From Pseudorhodobacter sp. (GTDB lineage: Bacteria; Pseudomonadota; Alphaproteobacteria; Rhodobacterales; Rhodobacteraceae): 5,450 nucleotides of DNA. Each line of letters begins with the position of its first letter. Within the stretch, counting starts at the first letter, position 1. Where the stretch lies: contig JACMNW010000073.1 in the NCBI GenBank assembly GCA_014378345.1, positions 1-5,450 of the forward strand. The letters run 5' to 3'. This document shows positions 1 through 5,440 of the stretch, in pieces. The notes under the pieces are model-generated. The model searched no databases. It was given only the letters and a program-made list of their open reading frames with translations, and was not told the origin of the DNA. A program made the position numbers and the translations under genes.

Positions 1-235
1 CGCCGATCACCAAATCGGCAATATCGCGCCGGGGATGGAGGCGGATCTGGTGGTGATCAACATGGCCTCTACCCCCGCAATCGAACAGGCCACGCGGCGG
101 ACAGTTGATATTTGGCAGGCGCTTTTCCCTACGATCATGATGGGCGATGATCGCGCGGTGAAGGCGGTTTGGGTTGGCGGCAAGGTGGTTCCAGCAACCT
201 ATTCTGCCCCTTGGACGCGTCGCAGGCGTTTATGA
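1..235 (+). CDS. guaD: Guanine deaminase, C-terminal end (5' truncated by window edge)
   Basis: The last 77 residues of a protein that enters from the left edge; the frame starts at base 2 and ends at TGA 233-235. Guanine deaminase is a cytosolic zinc amidohydrolase that converts guanine to xanthine and ammonia in purine catabolism. What is visible is the closing part of the fold: the stretch reading GNIAPGMEADLVVI is the typical amidohydrolase return to the small beta-sandwich domain, followed by STPAIEQ, then DIWQALFPTIMMGDDRAV and VWVGGKVV. The 'LFPT-MMGDDRAV' block is what I recognise as specific to bacterial guanine deaminases rather than to other amidohydrolases. The metal-binding residues lie upstream, outside the window. 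The tail is very basic (WTRRRRL). It converges on the CHRD gene. An 8-oxoguanine-deaminase-like gene about 1 kb away fits a purine-degradation neighbourhood. Confidence 0.85.
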   Translation, partial: ADHQIGNIAPGMEADLVVINMASTPAIEQATRRTVDIWQALFPTIMMGDDRAVKAVWVGGKVVPATYSAPWTRRRRL

Positions 236-259
236 ATAACGCCCGCACAAACAATCACC

Positions 260-294
260 AAAAAATGCCGGGCAGAGTAGGGGCCCGCCCGGCA
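260..294 (-). terminator. Rho-independent terminator of the CHRD gene
   Basis: Perfect 8-bp GC-rich stem, TGCCGGGC (266-273) with GCCCGGCA (287-294), loop of 13 bases. Read on the - strand it is followed directly by six T residues (complement of A260-265), the classic order for an intrinsic terminator. It lies 29 bases after the CHRD stop codon. On the + strand no T-run follows, so it would stop guanine deaminase transcripts less well, although the hairpin is shared by the two converging genes. Confidence 0.8.
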
Positions 295-322
295 CGCACG
301 ATGTCCTAAATTAAAAGCACCC

Positions 323-754
323 TTATTTCGCTGCCATCAGTTGGCCGCGAATTTCGCCGTCCGGATACTTTTCCGTGTGGACGTTATAATAGTATTTTCC
401 AGCCTGCAGTTCTGCGATCTGCTCATCTGTGATCGGCGCGCTGCCAGCCATTGTCGCCAAAGTATCAATGACCGGGCCTGCAGACGCGGTTGCATCAGCG
501 GGACCGTGGATATGCGATGCAGTGGGCTCGCCGCTCAGCCCTTCGGTTGTTACAACCCAAGCCACTGTCTTTGCGTCGGTATCGACCTTCAGTTCAACTG
601 TACCCGTGGCAGATGTTTCTACCGGCGGCACCTGCGCGGCGCCTGTCAGGTCTGTCGTAAAGGTCATCATTTCTGCTTGTGCGGCTGTACCCACGAACAA
701 AAACATGGCGGTGACTGCGGATGCCGCAACTGCCGGAATTTTGAAATTTATCAT
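323..754 (-). CDS. Secreted CHRD-domain protein
   Basis: A 143-residue exported protein made of one CHRD domain. CHRD domains are named after chordin; in bacteria they occur in small secreted or periplasmic proteins of unknown biochemical role. Residues 1-27 form a Sec signal peptide: a Lys near the start, the hydrophobic core AVAASAVTAMFLFVG, and an AQA cleavage site before Glu28. The mature part holds the family hallmarks in order: F-T-T-D-LTGAAQVPPV (32-45), ATGTVEL (49-55), ASHIHGPA (79-86) and YYNVHTEKYPDGEIRGQL (122-139). There is no cysteine. I chose ATG 754 because AAAGGAA lies just upstream and the signal peptide begins there; a start at 835 would place an unrelated 27-residue basic extension ahead of the signal. 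The His-rich HIH and NVH motifs suggest metal binding, which is inference. It is separated from the gene upstream by 209 bases and appears to have its own promoter and terminator. Confidence 0.88.
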   Translation of the reverse strand: MINFKIPAVAASAVTAMFLFVGTAAQAEMMTFTTDLTGAAQVPPVETSATGTVELKVDTDAKTVAWVVTTEGLSGEPTASHIHGPADATASAGPVIDTLATMAGSAPITDEQIAELQAGKYYYNVHTEKYPDGEIRGQLMAAK

Positions 755-859
755 GGTTTTGGTTCCTTTTGATGGGCGCAATTGCCCGGGGTGATCGTCT
801 GGTTTGCATTTGGGCCGAAAAGTTCCGCCCCACAATGCAGGTGACCTTGAGAAATTGAT

Positions 860-874
860 TAACGCAGCACGTTA
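860..874. promoter_or_regulatory. Inverted repeat TAACG-N5-CGTTA, possible operator
   Basis: Perfect 5-bp arms (860-864 and 870-874) around CAGCA. It overlaps the -10 element of the candidate CHRD promoter, a position where a bound repressor would block transcription. No family assignment is possible from the sequence alone. Confidence 0.3.
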
Positions 875-885
875 GGCAAGGTTCC
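861..885 (-). promoter_or_regulatory. Candidate promoter of the CHRD gene (ECF/EcfG-like)
   Basis: On the - strand GGAAC (885-881) is followed after 16 bases by CGTT (864-861). This matches the general-stress sigma factor EcfG consensus of alphaproteobacteria (GGAAC-N16/17-CGTT). The predicted start near 852 would leave a leader of about 100 bases. I found no better housekeeping-type promoter in the gap. Caution: CGTT also forms part of a palindrome at 860-874, and EcfG is not present in all Rhodobacteraceae, so the match could be chance. Confidence 0.35.
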
Positions 886-893
886 ATCACGGA

Positions 894-912
894 TTTGTCA
901 GGTACCGACAAA
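894..912. promoter_or_regulatory. Inverted repeat TTTGTC-N7-GACAAA, possible operator
   Basis: Perfect 6-bp arms (894-899 and 907-912) around AGGTACC, centred just upstream of the GGAAC element of the candidate CHRD promoter. The 19-bp symmetrical site is of a size usual for a dimeric DNA-binding protein. It could equally be a weak RNA hairpin in read-through transcripts from the RraB-like gene. Confidence 0.35.
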
Positions 913-963
913 GTTTGAATTGCCAAATCAGACGCTGCCGCCCGTTTAGAAGTGCATCAAACC

Positions 964-1284
964 TTAATCCGCCAATTCCCACCCATCGGGGTAAAAATCA
1001 TGCTTCAGCGCAATTCCTGTGGCGGTGCGTTCATGTTGCCAAATTTCTTCCGGCGTAATAGCAATCGGGCCGAAACTGGCGATCAGGGTTTCCTTATCTC
1101 CCATCCGCTTGGTGCTAAACCCCTCAGCTTGCAGCGCCTTTTCCAACGACGCCCAATTTGCATCCAGTTCTTCGATGAAGAAAATGAAATCCACCACCCC
1201 AGTTTTCGGCAACTTCACGCCCTGCCCGATATCTTTGAAACTGGCATAGGTTTCACGCCGCTGGGTTTCATAGTTATGTGACAT
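964..1284 (-). CDS. RraB-like (ribonuclease E inhibitor family) small protein
   Basis: A 106-residue acidic cytosolic protein with no signal peptide or membrane segment. The pattern fits the RraB/DUF695-type domain: LPKTGVVDFIFFIEE (25-39), a helix with ASLEKALQAEGF (45-56), a middle strand TLIASFGPIAI (66-76), and a C-terminal helix ending FYPDGWE (97-103), like the 'YDGWG' ending of RraB. Known RraB of Escherichia coli binds RNase E and changes mRNA decay; whether this short alphaproteobacterial relative does so is not known. Start ATG 1284 has GAAGG eight bases upstream. The gene follows the interrupted amidohydrolase by only 34 bases, so the two are probably co-transcribed. No hairpin with a T-run is visible after its stop codon. 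The family call rests on recalled pattern and is moderate. Confidence 0.6.
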   Translation of the reverse strand: MSHNYETQRRETYASFKDIGQGVKLPKTGVVDFIFFIEELDANWASLEKALQAEGFSTKRMGDKETLIASFGPIAITPEEIWQHERTATGIALKHDFYPDGWELAD

Positions 1285-1318
1285 GGATTTTACCTTCGTT
1301 AAAGTTACCCTCCAAATA

Positions 1319-2656
1319 TCACCCCATTAAAGCCCGCGCCAGACGGTTTTGGCGCTCTGTCACCAAGGGCAGATCAATCGTCTTCATTGCGCCGCCACGC
1401 ACCACCTGCCGCCCGTCCACTATCAAATCGCGCACGCGGCTCGGCCCTGCAAGCAGCAGTGCCACCCGGTCCCAAGATCCCGCTGCCTCGACCCCCGACA
1501 TATCCCACACCGCAATATCGGCGCGCTTGCCGACCTCTAGCCTACCACAATCATGCCGCCCCAGAACCTGTGCGCCGCCCAGCGTGGCAATCTCCAACGC
1601 TTCCCGCGCCGACATGGCATCTGCGCCGTTCAAGACCCGCTGCAACAGCATCACTTGCCGCGCCTCGGATACAAGATTTCCCGCGTCATTGCTGGCAGAT
1701 CCATCCACCCCTAACCCCACTTTCACGCCCCGATCCCGCATCGCGCGAACAGGCGCAATCCCCGACCCAAGGCGACAATTCGAACATGGGCAGTGCGAAA
1801 CACTGGTCCCGGTTCGGGCAAACAGGTCTATTTCCGAACAATCCAACTTCACGCAATGCGCATGCCAAACATCGTCGCCCACCCAGCCAAGACTTTCCGC
1901 GTACTCGCCAGGGCGGCAGCCAAAATGATGTAGCGAATAGGCAATATCTTCGTCACTTTCTGCCAAATGGGTGTGCAGCATCACGCCTTTGTCGCGCGCG
2001 AGCAACGCGGCCTCCCGCATCAAATCGCGGCTGACCGAAAACGGCGAACAAGGTGCCAGACCCACCCGAACCATCGCGCCCTCGCCTGCATCATGGAACG
2101 CATCCACCACGCGAATGCTATCTTCCAAAATCGTCGCTTCACGCTCCACCAAACTATCCGGCGGCAACCCACCCGCACTTTCCCCAATGCTCATCGCCCC
2201 GCGCGTGGGATGAAACCGCAACCCTACCTCCTGTGCCGCCGCAATCGTATCATCCAGCCTTGCCCCGTTGGGATAAAGATACAGGTGATCCGACGTCATG
2301 GTGCAGCCAGACAGTGCCAGTTCCGCCAAGCCTACCTGCGCGGATACAAACATTTCTTCCGGCCCAAAGCGCGCTCAGATCGGATACAGCGTCTTAAGCC
2401 AACCAAACAGCAACGCATCCTGCCCGCCCGGTACCGCGCGCGTCAGGGTCTGGTACAAATGATGATGCGTGTTTACGAACCCCGGCGTCACCACGCAGCC
2501 GCGCGCCTCAATTACATCCCCCCCGATGGTCTGCAGCCCCGGCCCCACCGCCGCGATCACGCCGCCCCGGATCAGCACATCACAGCCAGCACGCTCGGCA
2601 CGGCCAGCATCCATGGTCACCACGACATCGGCATTTCGGATCAAAATTTCGGACAT
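1319..2656 (-). pseudogene. 8-oxoguanine deaminase-type amidohydrolase interrupted by one in-frame TGA
   Basis: Would encode 445 residues, the normal length for 8-oxoguanine/guanine-type deaminases of the amidohydrolase superfamily, which hydrolyse 8-oxoguanine to urate and ammonia in the cytosol. Codon 94 (2377-2375) is TGA. The text around it reads FGWLKTLYPI-stop-ARFGPEE, where the homologue I recall has a Trp (LYP-V-W-AR), so one G to A change (TGG to TGA) explains it. There is no frameshift. All superfamily ligands remain: NTHHH (62-66), HTHLAE (228-233), WHAHC (264-268) and GVDGSASND (316-324, Asp318), but the HxH site is cut off from the rest. Start ATG 2656 is preferred over GTG 2674 because AAGGGAA lies just upstream. 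ATG 2353, 21 bases after the stop and preceded by GGAAG, could restart translation, giving a fragment without the first metal site. The family could also include other s-triazine or hydroxypurine deaminases. Confidence 0.82.
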
Positions 2657-2658
2657 AG

Positions 2659-2694
2659 GTTCCCTTTTTTCCACCCCCTTCGGTGGTTGGGAAC
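2659..2694 (-). promoter_or_regulatory. Stem-loop covering the ribosome binding site of the amidohydrolase
   Basis: In mRNA sense (- strand) GTTCCC (2694-2689) pairs with GGGAAC (2664-2659), and inside it CCACC (2686-2682) pairs with GGTGG (2675-2671) around the loop GAAGGG, with an uneven internal loop of AA against AAAAAA. The Shine-Dalgarno sequence AAGGGAA lies in the outer 3' arm, two bases before ATG 2656. Such a fold would hold back translation initiation until opened. I recognise no known riboswitch class. The pairing is seen directly; its role is inferred. Confidence 0.5.
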
Positions 2695-2802
2695 TCTTGC
2701 CGTAACAGAAGGGGGGCTGAAGGACTTACGACAAGATCAAGGTACTGCATCCCAATACGGGCTGGCAATCCCCGGCTTCTTTTTCGCAAAAATACTCATC
2801 TG

Positions 2803-2839
2803 TGGGTCCGCCAAAACTGCGGCGCAGGTTGGGCACCCA
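2803..2839 (-). terminator. Possible terminator or stem-loop after the histidinol-phosphatase gene
   Basis: TGGGT (2839-2835 in mRNA sense) pairs with ACCCA (2807-2803), and inside it CGCC (2824-2821) pairs with GGCG (2812-2809). A T5 run within GAGTATTTTT follows about ten bases later, too far for a textbook intrinsic terminator. It lies 27 bases after the phosphatase stop codon. A second, AT-only hairpin (AATTTTT, loop, AAAAATT; 2841-2858) lies between the two. The rest of the 209-base gap (2657-2865) holds no gene, and I see no convincing promoter in it. Confidence 0.3.
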
Positions 2840-2865
2840 GAATTTTTCCTTAAAAATTTTCCTTG

Positions 2866-3666
2866 CTATCCGTTCAACAGCGCCAAAGCCTCTGCATGAA
2901 TACTGGTATTGGCGGCGGCCAATACCCGCCCGCCTTGGTGGACTGGCCGCCCCTGCCAATCGGTCACAATTCCGCCAGCCGCCTCAATCACCGCAATCGG
3001 CGCTTGCACGTCATAGGGTTGCAAGCCTGCCTCGATCACCAGATCAATCTGCCCCGCAGCAATCAATGCGTAAGCGTAGCAGTCCATGCCGTAACGGACC
3101 AGCCGCACCTTTGGGGCGACCCGGCGGAACGCAGCCCCTTCATCAGATGTGCCTACTTCTGGAAATGTCGTGAACAAAATCCCTTCAGCCAAGGGTCGCG
3201 CGGGCCTACAGCGCAGAAGCTTGATACCCATCGGTCCCACCACCTGCGCGCGGCCAAAGCCACCTTCAAACCGCTCGCCTATATAGGGTTGGTCAATGAT
3301 CCCGTAAATCGGGCCAGACCCGTCTGCCACCGATATCAACACACCCCATGTCGGCGTACCCGATAGATAGCCGCGCGTGCCATCAATCGGGTCCAATACC
3401 CATGTCAGGCCCGAAGTACCCGATTTGGGGCCAAATTCTTCGCCCAAAATGGCATCATCCGGCCTTCGCCGCGCCAGGATTTCGCGCATCCGGGTTTCAG
3501 ACAGGCGGTCAGCCACAGTGACCGGGTCAAACCGCAGCACTTCCTTGTTATCCGCGGTCAAGCCATCACTGCGAAAATGCAAAAGAGTGGCAATGCGCGC
3601 CGCATCCGCCAATTCGGCTGCGGTTGACACAAGGTCAGCCTTGTCTGTATCGGTCAAATTCACCAC
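2866..3666 (-). CDS. hisN: Histidinol-phosphatase, inositol monophosphatase family
   Basis: A 266-residue cytosolic Mg2+-dependent phosphatase of the IMPase fold, full length for the family. Motifs in order: DPVTVADR (47-54), the metal-binding GEEFG (75-79), DPIDGT (92-97, metal ligands Asp92 and Asp95) continuing as RGYLSGTPTWG (98-108), and YDVQAPIAVIEAAGG (218-232, Asp219). The 'DPIDGTR-x-x-SG-PTWG' form is what I associate with HisN, which removes phosphate from histidinol phosphate in histidine synthesis, rather than with inositol phosphatase or CysQ. Substrate is therefore inferred; no other his gene is visible here. The start is a GTG (3664-3666, followed by a second GTG), with GGGGG six bases ahead; there is no nearby ATG. 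The gene follows the XRE regulator with a 70-base gap and may be transcribed with it. Confidence 0.82.
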   Translation of the reverse strand: MVNLTDTDKADLVSTAAELADAARIATLLHFRSDGLTADNKEVLRFDPVTVADRLSETRMREILARRRPDDAILGEEFGPKSGTSGLTWVLDPIDGTRGYLSGTPTWGVLISVADGSGPIYGIIDQPYIGERFEGGFGRAQVVGPMGIKLLRCRPARPLAEGILFTTFPEVGTSDEGAAFRRVAPKVRLVRYGMDCYAYALIAAGQIDLVIEAGLQPYDVQAPIAVIEAAGGIVTDWQGRPVHQGGRVLAAANTSIHAEALALLNG

Positions 3667-3692
3667 GTGTTGCCCCCAAAACCACCTAGCAC

Positions 3693-3723
3693 CCTGCCGC
3701 GCTAATATCGCGACGGGGGCAGG
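3693..3723 (-). other. Stem-loop in the leader of the histidinol-phosphatase gene
   Basis: CCTGCC (3693-3698) pairs with GGCAGG (3718-3723), with a smaller inner pairing of GCG (3699-3701) and CGC (3709-3711). It sits between the regulator stop codon and the phosphatase ribosome binding site. On the - strand only four T residues follow after about eight bases, so it would be a weak terminator at best; it may partly uncouple the two genes or mark an mRNA end. Confidence 0.3.
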
Positions 3724-3736
3724 TCAAGGGGCAGTT

Positions 3737-4099
3737 TCAGGCGGCGTCGCTTAGCACGCGTGCAAGATCAAACAGGCGGCGGCGCTGCGCTTCTGGAATG
3801 GCATAGTAAGACCGCACCAATTCAAGCGCTTCACGGTCGGCCATGATGTCATTTTCGCCCGCATTCTGGGCTTCGCGCGCATCATCCAAGCCTTCAAAGA
3901 AGAACCCAATCGTCACACCCAGCGATTCTGCAATATCCCACAGCCGGGACGCGCTTACACGGTTCATCCCAGTTTCATACTTTTGAATTTGTTGAAATTT
4001 AATACCTACTTTGTCAGCCAATTGCTGTTGGGTCATACCAACCATCCAACGACGGTGCCGGATACGTTTGCCGACATGAGCGTCTACTGGGTGCTTCAT
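3737..4099 (-). CDS. XRE-family HTH regulator, PraR-like
   Basis: A 120-residue cytosolic DNA-binding protein. Residues 9-66 form an XRE (HTH_3) domain: VGKRIRHRRWMVGMTQQQLADKVG gives helices 1-2, and IKFQQIQKYETGMNRVSASRL gives the recognition helix and helix 4. The opening 'HPVDAHVGKRIRHRR' and 'FQQIQKYETG-NR-SASRLW' are typical of a regulator family widespread in alphaproteobacteria that includes rhizobial PraR, a repressor linked to quorum sensing and attachment; its target here is unknown. After a linker, residues 88-120 form a conserved C-terminal helix pair (REALELVRSYYAIPEAQRRRLFDLARVL). ATG 4099 is chosen because GGAG lies eight bases upstream; an in-frame TTG at 4102 is less likely. 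It is divergent from the quinone oxidoreductase and may control the shared region, which is inference. Confidence 0.87.
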   Translation of the reverse strand: MKHPVDAHVGKRIRHRRWMVGMTQQQLADKVGIKFQQIQKYETGMNRVSASRLWDIAESLGVTIGFFFEGLDDAREAQNAGENDIMADREALELVRSYYAIPEAQRRRLFDLARVLSDAA

Positions 4100-4231
4100 C
4101 AAAAAATCTCCATTACAACTGTTACTTCCACATCAATATACAAGCAATTTTCGTGCCAAAACTCGCCTCATGCGTGTTTTTTGTCGAAAATACTCTGCAC
4201 CCCCTAAAACCTGTCTTTTTAGATATGTCCA

Positions 4232-4259
4232 ATTATACAGATGACGAACAAAAAGTCAC
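4232..4259 (-). promoter_or_regulatory. Candidate promoter of the XRE regulator
   Basis: Reading the - strand, GTGACT (4259-4254) is followed after 16 bases by a perfect TATAAT (4237-4232). This is the best housekeeping-type promoter in the divergent region. Transcription would begin near 4225 and leave a leader of about 125 bases. The -35 box matches TTGACA at four of six positions. Confidence 0.5.
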
Positions 4260-4323
4260 GCGGCAGCGCATTTCATCCCTAACGCGCTTCGAAAATCTGA
4301 CACTCGCCTTAAGCGGTATTTCT

Positions 4324-4375
4324 ATTTTGCAATGCATTTTAGATTTTATTTAGTATTTTTTGCATTTTGCAATGC
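4324..4375. repeat. 12-bp direct repeat ATTTTGCAATGC (two copies)
   Basis: Identical copies at 4324-4335 and 4364-4375, exactly 40 bases apart start to start. The second copy is also part of an inverted repeat GCATT-TTGC-AATGC (4362-4375). The copies lie over the -35 box and the predicted start site of the candidate oxidoreductase promoter, as expected for paired binding sites of a regulator, perhaps the neighbouring XRE protein. The identity of the binding protein is inferred. Confidence 0.5.
4328..4356 (+). promoter_or_regulatory. Candidate promoter of the quinone oxidoreductase
   Basis: TTGCAA (4328-4333), 17-base spacer, TAGTAT (4351-4356). Each hexamer matches the sigma-70 consensus at four of six positions with ideal spacing. 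The predicted start near 4363 gives a leader of about 80 bases that contains the inverted repeat at 4410-4425. Confidence 0.4.
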
Positions 4376-4409
4376 TTCTTGCGCCAAACCAAAGAACAGC
4401 ATTCAGTGT

Positions 4410-4425
4410 AGGCCACCTACGGCCT
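4410..4425 (+). other. Inverted repeat in the oxidoreductase leader
   Basis: AGGCC (4410-4414) and GGCCT (4421-4425) form a perfect 5-bp stem with a six-base loop. The same bases can instead form GTAGG (4408-4412) with CCTAC (4416-4420). The two pairings exclude each other. They end a few bases before the ribosome binding site AAGGG (4430-4434). They could be an operator or a leader structure; the evidence is the pairing alone. Confidence 0.3.
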
Positions 4426-4443
4426 TAAAAAGGGTATCTGAAC

Positions 4444-5406
4444 ATGCGCGCTTGGACTATTGAACAAATCGGCATCAAAGCGGTTCAAAAGGATATTTCG
4501 CCGCCCCAACCGCTGCCTGGACAAGCGCGTATCCGAATCGCCGCCTGTGGTTTGAATTTTGCGGATCTGCTGATGCAGGACGGCACCTATCAAGAACGCC
4601 CACCTCTTCCCTTCATACCGGGCATGGAAATCGCCGGAACGATCGATGCGCTTGGCCCGGATACGCAAGGCCCTGCCTTAGGCACACGGGTGGCAGTCGT
4701 TGCGGGCTTTGGCGGCTTGGCCCAATCAGGTTGTTTTGCACTATCTCGGATAATAGAACTGCCTGACACTATGTCGTTCACTGACGCCGCTGCGTTTCAG
4801 ATTGCCTACGGCACCAGCCATCTGGCCTTGGATCACCGCGCGCGTCTGAAACCGGGGGAAACACTGCTGGTGTTTGGGGCTGCGGGCGGTGTCGGCTTGA
4901 CCGCAGTTGAACTGGGCAAAAAGATGGGCGCAAGGGTGATTGCCTGCGCACGGGGCGCGGACAAGCTGGCAGTGGCACAGGCCGCTGGTGCGGATATTTT
5001 GATTGACAGTGAAAGCCCTACGCTGAAAGACCAACTTAAGGCGCTGGGCGGTGTGGATGTAGTCTATGATCCGGTCGGCGGTGCGGGCTTTGATGTGGCC
5101 CTGCGTGCAACAAAGCCTGAAGGCCGCTTGCTGACCATCGGTTTTGCATCGGGTCAGGTGCCGCAAATACCCGCCAATTTGCTGCTGGTGAAAAACCTTA
5201 CAGTCATCGGCCTTTATTTTGGCGGCTATCTTGGTTTTGCCCCCGCCCGTCTTGCAGAATCCCTTGCCACGTTATTTGCGTGGTATGCCGACGGCGGCCT
5301 GAAACCCCATATCAGCCACATTCTGCCGTTTGACCAGTTGCACGAAGGCATGGACCTTTTGCGCAGCCGCAGGGCCACGGGCAAGGTGGTGATCAGGGTC
5401 GACTAA
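4444..5406 (+). CDS. NADPH:quinone oxidoreductase, zinc-independent MDR family
   Basis: A 320-residue cytosolic enzyme of the medium-chain dehydrogenase/reductase superfamily, full length. The N-terminal catalytic domain (1-125) has CGLNFADLLMQDGTY (35-49) and PFIPGMEIAG (56-65), the quinone oxidoreductase signature region. The central Rossmann domain (about 126-260) has LLVFGAAGGVGLTAVELGKK (141-160), with AAGGVG for the NADPH pyrophosphate, and VDVVYDPVGG (204-213). The C-terminus returns to the first domain and closes with TGKVVIRVD. The structural zinc lobe cysteines and the catalytic zinc ligands of alcohol dehydrogenases are absent, which fits the zinc-free quinone reductase/enoyl reductase branch. 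Members reduce quinones, enals or enoyl thioesters such as acryloyl-CoA; the true substrate cannot be read from sequence. ATG 4444 has AAGGG nine bases upstream. It is divergent from the XRE regulator. Confidence 0.88.
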   Translation: MRAWTIEQIGIKAVQKDISPPQPLPGQARIRIAACGLNFADLLMQDGTYQERPPLPFIPGMEIAGTIDALGPDTQGPALGTRVAVVAGFGGLAQSGCFALSRIIELPDTMSFTDAAAFQIAYGTSHLALDHRARLKPGETLLVFGAAGGVGLTAVELGKKMGARVIACARGADKLAVAQAAGADILIDSESPTLKDQLKALGGVDVVYDPVGGAGFDVALRATKPEGRLLTIGFASGQVPQIPANLLLVKNLTVIGLYFGGYLGFAPARLAESLATLFAWYADGGLKPHISHILPFDQLHEGMDLLRSRRATGKVVIRVD

Positions 5407-5407
5407 T

Positions 5408-5440
5408 CTTGCATCGCAAGTTCGGGTGGAAAAACCGCCC
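5408..5440 (+). terminator. Two small hairpins after the oxidoreductase gene, possible transcript end
   Basis: CTTGC (5408-5412) pairs with GCAAG (5416-5420) around ATC. Then GGGTGG (5424-5429) pairs with CCGCCC (5435-5440) around AAAAA, with one G-U pair. No T-run follows in the ten bases left, so this is not a standard intrinsic terminator, but the position right after the stop codon suggests a 3' end structure. Confidence 0.3.

Noticed and set aside
755..835. N-terminal extension of the CHRD protein to position 835
   Set aside because: The 27 extra residues are basic and unrelated to a signal peptide, whereas ATG 754 has a good ribosome binding site and starts a proper signal sequence.
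1278..1928. Long + strand open frame of 216 codons
   Set aside because: Antisense to the 3' half of the amidohydrolase; low-complexity Ser/Pro/Arg composition and no ribosome binding site.
2375..2377. TGA as a selenocysteine codon
   Set aside because: The expected residue is Trp, not Cys, and I see no strong stem-loop directly after the codon of the kind needed for a bacterial SECIS element.
1319..2674. Two separate genes (99 and 344 residues) forming a split amidohydrolase
   Set aside because: Both parts are in the same frame, 21 bases apart, and the bridging codons (ARFGPEE) read as normal family sequence, so one gene with a nonsense codon is simpler than a natural split.
2841..2858. AATTTTT/AAAAATT hairpin as a main terminator of the phosphatase gene
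   Set aside because: The stem is entirely A-T and would be too weak alone; I kept only the neighbouring GC-containing stem-loop as a low-confidence candidate.
1967..2899. Long + strand open frame of 310 codons
   Set aside because: It lies antisense to the amidohydrolase and runs into the intergenic gap; it is rich in Arg, His, Pro and Gln, with no family pattern. It is a shadow of the GC-rich coding strand.
4741..5166. - strand frame of 141 codons inside the oxidoreductase
   Set aside because: Fully antisense to a well-supported full-length enzyme; Cys/His/Arg-rich composition without any domain pattern.
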